Of a DNA stretch of 64,000 nucleotides, positions 36,991-64,000 are shown piece by piece; position 1 is the stretch's first letter, and each line of letters starts with the position of its first letter. The stretch comes from Siphlonurus alternatus. Its lineage: Eukaryota > Arthropoda > Insecta > Ephemeroptera > Siphlonuridae. The translations under genes were made by a program, and so were the position numbers. Below the pieces are notes generated by a model. The model had not been told where the DNA came from. It ran no database searches and saw only the letters and a program-made list of their open reading frames with translations. Location of the stretch: assembly GCA_949825025.1 (NCBI GenBank), contig OX463788.1, forward strand, positions 22,363,971-22,427,970. Reading direction: 5' to 3'.

Positions 36991-38195
36991 ACCCAGTGAC
37001 CACATGGACATCCCGGGGACCTTGCGAACATCCCCGCAAGATCCCCCAACATCCCTGAACGTTTTACTTGCTAGTTTTCGAAACCCTTTAACTTTAAACA
37101 TGTTTTCCATGTTCTAAAAAAGGTTTTAGCTACACTTCGAAAATAAATTTCTGAGTTTTTTAATATTTTTATGAAAGTCTCTCAGAACATCCCCTGGGGA
37201 TGCAACACGGCTGTCCCTTGAACATCCCCGGGGGACTTTGAAAAGACCCTTTATTCAATGTTTTCATTAAAATCATAATATGTGCTGTTCAATTTATGTA
37301 CTGATTTTAAAAATATACAAATATAATTAATATTATTTAAAGTATTATATTAAAATATTAATATTTAAAATAAGACGGGAAATTTTACTTAATATTAAAG
37401 TGCGTAATTTGCACTGAAAAATAATTTTTTTTAATAAAATATCCTCGTAGAAAAAAATATATATGAAAAATAAACAAGGTCCCATCAAAGTCCCCCGGGG
37501 ATTTTAGAGAGACCCTTGAACGTCCCACAAATGTCCTCGGAGGGACCTTTAAAAAATTCTAAAAAATTAAAAATATTTTTTTTTTAATGTCGAAGTTTGT
37601 TAACAATTAGAGATGCATTTGAGCGTTGCAATTTGTAATTAATTAATGTATAAACATATATGTTTTTATTAAAATTATAAAATTTTATTTTAATTTATTT
37701 TTAAAAAATTTAAATCTCAATATATTTAATGTTGTATTAAATAATAACAATCTCCCAATGTACCAGTTTGCTTAAAAAAATAAAAAAACGCAACTTCGCT
37801 CGTAATATAAAAATATTATACAACACCCAAAACTTTACAATTTACATACCCAAATAAACCACACATTAGTAACGAAGAGTAATATCCAAGTTGTCTACGA
37901 CGTCGTCTATCAACCAAAAGGTCCGAGTTCGATTCTCGATGGACCAAAATTTTTTATTTGGTAATTTTGTAGTCCTCATTCTAAAAGACCCTAAACTTCT
38001 TTAATATAAATTTTAAGATGAATTAATATATAATTGGCAAGTGAAAATTAGGGAACATCCCCGAGGAATGTCCACAGGACGTCCGCAGGGACGTCCTTTT
38101 TTGATGGACATGGGGGATGTCCTTGGGGACGTCCAATGGGGACCTTAGAGGGATGTCCCCGGGGCGTCCCGGGGACGTCCATGTGTTCACTGGGA
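36991..38195. mobile_element. GC-rich-armed element with tRNA-like core (GGGGACGTCC arms)
   Basis: The ends are inverted: CCCAGTGACCACATGGAC on the left and, read inward on the right, CCCAGTGAACACATGGAC. AACTATA flanks both sides (36984-36990 and 38196-38202). Unit A keeps the empty site near 555-565. The outer arms are runs of CATCCCCGGGGA and GGGGACGTCC variants. The interior is AT-rich and holds a tRNA-like segment. A CAGTG start fits hAT, but the class is uncertain. Confidence 0.78.
37882..37945 (+). other. tRNA-like segment inside a mobile element
   Basis: GGTCCGAGTTCGATTCTCG has a good B box and T-arm. The upstream AAGTTGTCTACGACG is a weak A box. It is followed by TTTTTTATTTGGTAATTTT, as in the segment at 38766-38844. 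It is not a plausible functional tRNA because the acceptor stem does not pair. Confidence 0.55.
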
Positions 38196-38356
38196 AACTA
38201 TAAAACTTAATTGTTAAAGTTTATCAAAAAGATCGAGATACGTATTATAATATTTATACGCCGTAGGTAAAAACCATGGCAATGTATCATAATTAATTAA
38301 GTTATATAAATAGTATATAGTTAAAATTTTTAATGAGACCTTAATTTTGCATATAA

Positions 38357-39108
38357 CCCAGCAAATAACCATGCCTTGCTGGCCTGCAGCTGGCCGGTTG
38401 CTGGTGTACTGCTGGCAGGAGAGGGCTTTTGCCAACAGAGGCCGGCAGTCGGCCATCTGACGGTGTACCCAGCATGCGGCTTGCCTTCACAGGCCCATAT
38501 GCTCGCCAGCACTGGCATATATGCCATCCATAAATTTTGATTTTGGAATTTTTTCGGGACAAAAAATTATTATTTTCGAAACATGTATTTCTAAACATCC
38601 CTCAACTTAAATTCGTAAGAAAATATTAATTTTTTTTAAAAAATTACACTTTTATGCTCTACTTTTCTTACAGTTTGTGTTGAAATCTTCATATCCGTAT
38701 ATAAGTTCAAATATTTTGAATATAATAAGTATAAGCACTAACATCAATCATTTACTAAAAGAATCACCCAAGTGTAGGGGATAGGACACCTGCCTCTACG
38801 GTGCCAATTATATCATGGTCCTGAGTTCGATTCCTGGTGGTGACAATTTTTTTATCCAATTTGATAATTTTTTCTTATTTTGCTTATATATTAATTAAGC
38901 ATAAAAATAATTTTCAGGTGATACTGAATGATTTTAATTTAATTGCCAATGAAATTAAATTTGTGATGGCATGCCAGCGCTGGGTCCAGCATCTGGCCGG
39001 TATACAAGAAAAGCGCAGAACCAGCAAGGCTTGCAAGCGCATGCCAGCAGTGGCAATTAAGCCGGTCTGCGGCCAGCTGTGTAGGCCAGCAGGTTTTGGT
39101 TTGCTGGG
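38357..39108. mobile_element. GC-rich-armed element with tRNA-like core (GCTGGC arms)
   Basis: Inverted ends CCCAGCAAA. The arms are runs of GCTGGCCAGC-type sequence, unlike the neighbour at 36991. The centre holds a tRNA-like segment homologous to that neighbour's. Unit A lacks the element; at nearly the same place it has the independent foldback MITE at 701. The target duplication is unclear (TATA-rich on both sides). Confidence 0.72.
38766..38844 (+). other. tRNA-like segment inside a mobile element
   Basis: AAGTGTAGGGGATAGGACAC is a good A box and D-arm. GGTCCTGAGTTCGATTCCTG is a good B box and T-arm. It is followed by TTTTTTTATCCAATTTGA. The variable region is unusually long, so this is a Pol III-type core and not a normal tRNA gene. 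Confidence 0.6.
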
Positions 39109-39266
39109 AACTTATATAAACCACTATAAATGATAGTTTGAAAAAAAATATCATATATATATATGCATATATATAATTATATTGCAAAAATTATATATAT
39201 ATATAATGAAGGGGGAACAAAATTAAAAACTTTAGAGAATTTTATCACTCAAAACACTGCTCACGC

Positions 39267-39368
<102 letters not shown>

Positions 39369-39732
39369 TAATAATTCCCACAATTTAATATTAACCACAC
39401 GAGAGCTAAGCCGCGGCCGGTCTGCATTGCTGGATTTGCCTCCACAAATTATATAATAACATACATATATATACATCTGAATTGGTTAAATATCCTGCAT
39501 GGATGATGAGCAGAAAAAAAATAAAATAAATAAATAATAATTTTATATTGATAATTAATTCTCAAATTCAATATATATATTAAAGTGCAGCATATTTATT
39601 GAAAGACCATTTCACAATTAAAAGAAAAGCCACTAGCTGGTATGGTCAAGCTTTTACAATCAAATAATAAAAATAAAACTTGTTGCCCAATTTTTTTTCT
39701 TTGGCGTTTCTTTTTGTCTATTTTAAATTTAA

Positions 39733-42578
39733 AGGGGGTGTGACTTTTCAAAATTAAAAATTCACCAAAAAATCTTCTTTCCAAAAATGTAAATTTCACT
39801 TTCCTCCGACTCCCCGTTCCTTCCATACCGCCCGGTCAAAAGTCTACTATGACGTCACATTACTTAAGGTCGCGCGCAAGAAAGCAAGCAAGCAAGTGGC
39901 GGCGAGCGCTAAAATCCACGTTTTCGCGTCTTTAAGCCCGCCTAGCAGCCGACAGCAAAGAGATAAAAATTATCCGCCACGGGATGATTTTATCTAAAGA
40001 ACATTCTGCGTTTGTATCCGCTTTCGGCATTTCTTCATTTTAATTAGGAAATTAAATATCACGATGCAAACTCAAATTTTTTACAGATTTCTTTTGTCAA
40101 CTGACTTCAAACACATGAAATATTTTATCAAGCATCTAATAACTTTATTGTAGACACACGTATTGGATTGACATATTATATATGTACAGTACATACGATT
40201 TATATTATATATAATGTATATGATATTTCAACAGTATTTTAATTACCTATGATTTTAGCCGCAGCCTCACATTATATAATTATAAAATCACGGCAAACAC
40301 GCAACTAAAACTGTTATCATTTTGTGCATTATCGCTATTTAATTACTTTCTTCGAAGTTTGCATTTAAGTTATATAAATATGCAGCATATAGTGATTATT
40401 CGATATTACCATTATTAATTATTAATACAATATACTTTAAATTATTATATTTTTTATAATAATCACGAAATAATTATTAATAATTATAATTAATCTTCAA
40501 CTTAGAGGCTGCCCCATGCATAATTTATCACACCAGTTCTGCTTTTAATTCTTGTTGTTAATAGTCAGTGTCATTGTAATATATATATATATATGTATAT
40601 ATATATACATGTATTTATGTATAATATATAAAGGTGTTCCCGGTCCAAATGTATAGATGGAAACTTTGTTTCCCTTTGAGTTAAAATAATATAACATAAA
40701 AGCTTTATTTATATTCAGAGCTCAAAGTAAGAATACTAATAATATTAGGGTTTCTGTAATTTAATTCTAGTACGTAATTCCAGCGTAATTCTAGCACAGC
40801 AGAGCAGACTCGGGCACCAGAATATTTACCGCGATTCAATCGACGGGGATCATCTGCGCTGCAAGTTGGTTCAAACATATAAGGCTTTATATATTTTCTT
40901 GAACTCATTACGCTTGCTATTATGCATATACGGAAATTTATAAAAAAATTATGTGATTTAATTAACTAAAAGTGCAGTGATAACAATCTCAGAGACAACG
41001 TGCAACTCCAAGTACTTGGAGGCGACGGTATTGAATGCTGATGCTAAACAAATTTTCACAACATTGAACTGAAAAAATCTCCCTACATTCTTGCTCCCTT
41101 ATGTGTGCGGCCGGAACTGTCCGCTGACACTGAAAGCCAGAGTAAGCCCACGTGTCTATAAAGAAACAAAACTTTGCAATTATGAATAATTATATATTTT
41201 TGCCTCAAAATCGAATTAAAAATTTATTCATTTTTTGTATTTATAATAATATGTAAAATCTAACATCATTGAACCGATTGAACGTACAGTACTATACTAT
41301 ATTATATTTCGTCTAAATAACAATTAATATTATATAATATAGTATTTGTATAGTATTACTATATTATAATGTTAACTGTTATTTAGTCGTAGACTATATA
41401 AATATATAATATATTATATAGTACTGTACGTTCAATCGGTTCAATGATATTATAGATTTTACATATTATTATAAATACAAATAATGAACAAATTTTTAAT
41501 TCGATTTTGAGGCAAAAATATATAATTACTTATAATGGCAAAGTTTTGTTTCTTTATAGACACGTGGGCTTACTCTGGCTTTCAGTGTCAGCGGACAGTT
41601 CCGGCCGCACACATAATTAAGGGAGCAAGAATGTAGGGAGATTTCTTCAGTTCAGTTTTGTAAAAATTTGTTTTGCATCAGCATTCAATAACTTCGCCTC
41701 CTCCACGTTATCTCTCAGATTGTTATCACTGCACCTTTAGTTAATTGAATCACACAATTATTTATAAATTTCCGTATATGCATAATAGCAAGCGTATAAT
41801 GAGTGCAATAAAAGATATATATAATATAATGCCTTATATGTATGTTAGACTAAATATAATAATTTAAAGTATAATTCATATTGTGTTAATAATTAATAAT
41901 GGTAATATCGAATAATCACTATATATGCTGCATATTTATATAACTTAAATGCAAACTTCGAAGAAAGTAATTAAATAGCGATAATGCACAAAATGATAAC
42001 AGTTTTAGTTGCGTGTTTGCCGTGATTTTATAATTATATAATGTGAGGCTGCGGCTAAAATCATAGGTAATTAAAATACTGTTGAAATACCATATACATT
42101 ATATAATATAAATCGTATGTACTGTACATATATAATATGTCAATCCAATACGTGTGTCTACAATAAAGTTATTAGATGCTTGATAAAATATTTTATGTGT
42201 TTGAAGTCAGTTGACAAAAGAAATCTGTAAAAAATTTGAGTTTGCATCGTGATATTTAATTTCCTAATTAAAATGAAGAAATGCCGAAAGCGGATACAAA
42301 CGCAGAATGTTCTTTAGATGAAATCATCCCGTGGCGGATAATTTTTATCTCTTTGCTGTCGGCTGCTAGGCGGGCTTAAAGACGCGAAAACGTGGATTTT
42401 AGCGCTCGCCGCCACTTGCTTGCTTGCTTTCTTGCGCGCGACCTTAAGTAATGTGACGTCATAGTAGACTTTTGACCGGGCGGTATGGAAGGAACGGGGA
42501 GTCGGAGGAAAGTGAAATTTACATTTTTGGAAAGAAGATTTTTTGGTGAATTTTTAATTTTGAAAAGTCACACCCCCT
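39733..42578. mobile_element. 2.85-kb foldback element in a TTAA site
   Basis: TTAA flanks both ends (39729-39732 and 42579-42582). Unit A shows the empty site (AAATTTAATTCTCATC near 2793). The termini AGGGGGTGTGACTTTTC are inverted. The two arms, each about 1.35 kb, are almost perfect inverted copies meeting at an AT-rich centre near 41340. No transposase frame is present. The TTAA target fits the piggyBac or Kolobok superfamilies. Confidence 0.88.
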
Positions 42579-43178
42579 TTAATTCTCATCGGGCTTAGAA
42601 TGCTTTCTTAATCAGTCTTAACACCATTTGCAGGGAGATAATATTATATTATACACTGCAATGCATTATATATATAACCATAGAAAAATACTACATATAT
42701 GCAGCTGACCACCAGTGTCAACAAATAATTGTGTAATATATAGATATATTTTATACAATTTTTCTAGGCGGGTCACACACAGCCTCGATCATACATGCTT
42801 AATTGTATGTATGTAATCATTAATCATTTCGAATCTTTTTAAAATCCTTAATTATTATACGAAGGCATATGCACATATATTATATAATTATTATGAGATG
42901 TGCATTGCAAGCTCAACATGGCCATCATCACCCATGGTTATTTTTTTTAAAATGCTTTTAATTGTTTGTCTATAATTAATATATTCTTCTATTTTTTTGT
43001 AAATATAATATATATGTCTGTTTTTTTTTCTGAAAAAAAATTGAGACAGAATTTAGTATCCTTAGAGCCATAGAAAAATTTCAAGGCAATTATTCGAGCC
43101 AATTTTTTTTAATTATGTTTTTAGTTTGGCTCATGATCTCCATGGGAAAAGACCTATGCTGAAAATTAAAAAAATTAA

Positions 43179-43883
43179 GGGTAAGGTAACGCCACCAATG
43201 TTAAAAAAAATCCCTCACACAAAAATTCTGAAAAAAATTTAAAATGTTCTCCTCTACACCTCTCCTATCAGTAGCTAAAATATCAGGTGTACAAATTCGA
43301 TCTAGTTTTTGAGTTATGAATTTTTAAAGTTGAATACTGTAAGGGTAAGGTAACGCCACCAATGTTAAAAAAAATCCCTCACACAAAAATTATGAAAAAA
43401 ATTTAAAATGTTCTCCTCTACACCCCCTATCAGTAGCTAAAATATCAGGTATACAAATTCGATCTAGTTTTTGAGTTATGAATTTTTAAAGTTGACTAAT
43501 TTAACATGGGATTTCCATTTCTCCATGTTAATTAAAGTATAGTCAACTTTAAAAATTCATAACTCAAAAACTAGATCGAATTTGTATACCTGATATTTTA
43601 GCTACTGATAGGGGATGTAGAGGAGAACATTTTAACTTTATTTCAGAATTTTTGTGTGAGGGATTTTTTTTAACATTGATGGCGTTACCTTACCCTTAAC
43701 ATGGAGAAATGAAACTCCCATGTTAAATTAGTTAACTTTAAAAATTCATAACTCAAAAACTAGATCGAATTTGTATACTTGATATTTTAGCTACTGATAG
43801 GGGGTGTAGAGAACCTTTTAAATTTTTTTCAGAATTTTTGTGTGAGAGACTTTTTTTAACATTGGTGGCGTTATACCTTACCC
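43179..43883. mobile_element. Palindromic TTAA MITE with a second copy nested inside
   Basis: The outer element starts GGGTAAGGTAACGCCACC after TTAA and ends with the complement before TTAA (43884-43887). A second copy, 43343-43695, with the same ends, is inserted in its middle and followed by TTAA. Both are hairpin-forming, with a small CATGGGAGTTTCATTTCTCC loop region. Confidence 0.75.
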
Positions 43884-44128
43884 TTAAAATGTTAAATTCT
43901 CCTCCTATCATGCAGTAGCTAAAATAACAGGTTTACAAATTCATAACTTAAAAACTAGTTCGAATTTGCATAACTGATATTTTAGCTACTGCATGATAGG
44001 GGATGTAGAGGATAGGATAGGGGACGTAACATTTTAAGTTTTTTTCACAATTTTTTTTTTTTTTTTTTTTTTTTTTGTAACATATTGGGCATATTATCCT
44101 CTTATGCCTTACCCAGTCCTTAATAAAT
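43884..44128. mobile_element. TTAA-type MITE, unit B copy
   Basis: A hairpin around TCATGCAGTAGCTAAAATA, ending CTTACCCAGTCC then TTAA. It corresponds to 5706-5974 in unit A but lacks the GC-rich foldback. Confidence 0.6.
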
Positions 44129-45218
44129 TTTTACTACTATATAATATTTAATTCAAAATCATTTTATTAGCTTTTCTTTACATTCTCATACATGGTACTG
44201 CAATGTAGCTGAAAAATAATAAACTAAAACTGCAGCTGAATTGAGTATGCTGAAAATTGTAACGGAAGAGAAAAAAAAAAATAGGGAGAGGGATTAATCC
44301 TACAAACTCCCTACTGGCTATATGTATGGCACAGGGTGATAACCATATAATATAAGCAATTAAATTCTAAAAGTATCAAATGCTCTACATTAAAAAAAAT
44401 ATGAAGCTTTGAACAATTAATCTAGAAATAATAGGAGTTTTAAATTCTATACTAATATATAGTTACTCTACACTTACGCTGCATGTACAGGGGGCAACAT
44501 TGCTGCTACCTTTTGTAATTAATCTTACAGCCTTTTACATAATTCTTCACCCTTATAATTCTGGTAACCAGACGCGGCTCTATATGCATGGCAGTTTTCA
44601 TGTCAGTTAACAAATCTTCTACATAAGAAATTAATACATTTAAATTTGAAATTAGGAAAAAAAGAAACTCAAGATTGTATCACAAAGAAATTAACAATTT
44701 TTAGAAAACAGCCAAGCCAGATAAGATATAGCTCTCTCCAGCTCTAAAAAAAAAAAAAAAAAAACTTAATCTATTCATTATTACATACAAACAAGCTTAT
44801 ACAATATATAGTTCTGAACCACAAATGATGATTACATTTTTATTTTAGAGGAGACAAAATTTTCCTGAGATTCCTTCGTTTAGGTTCTTTTTAATTCTAG
44901 ATATGTTATATTGACATTAAAAATTATTAAGTAAATTGAAAAATAGAAAACAACAAAAATAGAAAATATGACAAATGCATTTTCTTTTTCCTTCTTTCCC
45001 CTCCACCTTTCTTTTTAAGGAAAATGAGATTGTGTCGTGAGCATTACTTTTTTTCTTCTTCTTCCTCTTCTTTTTTTTTCTTTGCATAAAGAATACCAAC
45101 AGTTCATTTTTTGTAATGAGCACGAAGTGATCAATACAAACAAGTGAAGTGATTTATGCTTCAACAGTCAAATCTTCAATTTTTAATACTTTTCAATAGT
45201 TTTGCCAGTGACTTTAAT

Positions 45219-45764
45219 GGGGAATTCTCCTACATTTATTTTAATTTTTTTTCAGATGCTCTATGCCTTGAAATTAAATGTCCCAAAACAAAAAAGTTTC
45301 AATCTTCAAAATTGGAGACAAGGGAATTTTTTAAAAATCTTCCTTCTTTTGAATTTAGCGCCAAAACGTGACGTAGAAACTGCCTAGCAGGCGAAATTTT
45401 CCTGCAATAAATTTATATTTTCGATTATCACTCTTAAAATAAACTGATATTAGAAACAAAACTATTGATACTATAGGGTAGAAAACCCCGCCGATTTCGA
45501 TCGTGTTACTCAAATTTATAGCCAATCACTCCATGACACTCAAATTATGATATCAGGCAGTCGTTGTGTGTTAACTAGGGAGTTTCTACGTCACAATTTT
45601 CAGTTTTGCGCACGGGTTGAATACTTTGCCCCTATTCTAATAACCCCTTCAGAGTCCCCAAATTTGAGTTTAAAAAGTTGAAACTTAAGTCAAACTTATT
45701 ATTAATATGTACCCTATCATAATATAGTAGTTAAATTAAAATTTGAGTTGTAAGAGAATTCCCC
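45219..45764. mobile_element. 546-bp insertion in the former last exon of MSH6 copy B
   Basis: The inverted ends are GGGGAATTCTC. Unit A shows the empty site (CTTTAATTCAG at about 7011-7021), giving a 2-bp AT target duplication. The interior has an inverted pair around GACGTAGAAACT. It lies downstream of the shortened reading frame of copy B, so it now sits in the 3' UTR. Confidence 0.85.
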
Positions 45765-45811
45765 ATTCAGTTTGACCATTTTCTTTCATTTGCATCAACT
45801 TCTGGAATATT

Positions 45812-64000
<18,189 letters not shown>

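Noticed and set aside
39733..42578. A divergent gene pair around a shared promoter
   Set aside because: The symmetry is an inverted repeat with TTAA ends and no coding potential in the arms.

Overview
The window is AT-rich nuclear DNA of an animal, most likely a marine or other aquatic invertebrate with a mobile-element-dense genome. The evidence is a spliced gene with 22 exons and GT-AG introns, Pol III-derived SINEs with tRNA-like and 5S-like heads, hAT-type and TTAA-type transposon relics, a LINE 3' end, and long microsatellites. I cannot name the species or phylum.

Only one gene family is present, and it occurs twice. Both copies lie on the minus strand and in the same orientation. Copy A (6970-21604) is a complete MSH6, the MutS homologue that pairs with MSH2 to recognise mismatches. 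Its 22 exons join without a phase error into 3486 nt (1161 residues plus stop). Copy B (45812 to beyond 64000) is a second MSH6 whose first exon runs off the window. The copies sit inside a direct tandem segmental duplication, unit A about 479-21600 and unit B about 36881-64000. Copy B is not an ordinary decayed copy. Every indel before the last exon is a multiple of three. Two exons have fused in frame through their former intron. Most differences change amino acids and fall in the DNA-contacting parts. The Phe-Xaa-Glu mismatch-reading motif has become Val-Xaa-His. The connector and ATPase exons are almost unchanged. The last exon has an 8-bp deletion that shortens the C-terminus, and a 546-bp transposon lies just behind the new stop. 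I do not see whether B is made or used.

Layout: 1-478 unique flank; 479-5974 nested elements downstream of copy A; 6970-21604 MSH6 copy A; 21793-27032 a 5.2-kb interrupted palindrome starting 189 bp upstream of the copy A start codon; 27841-28346 a terminal-inverted-repeat element; 28359-36292 a three-level nest of transposons with target duplications at each level; 36881-45218 insertions specific to unit B, including two elements with a tRNA-like core and a 2.85-kb foldback in a TTAA site; 45812-64000 MSH6 copy B with many copy-specific insertions in its introns.

Because the two units are homologous, each serves as the empty site for insertions in the other. That fixes element ends and target duplications at many places with little guesswork. 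I found no other protein-coding gene, no rRNA or functional tRNA gene, and no CRISPR array. All coordinates were read by eye, so boundaries of diffuse repeats can be off by a few tens of bases.
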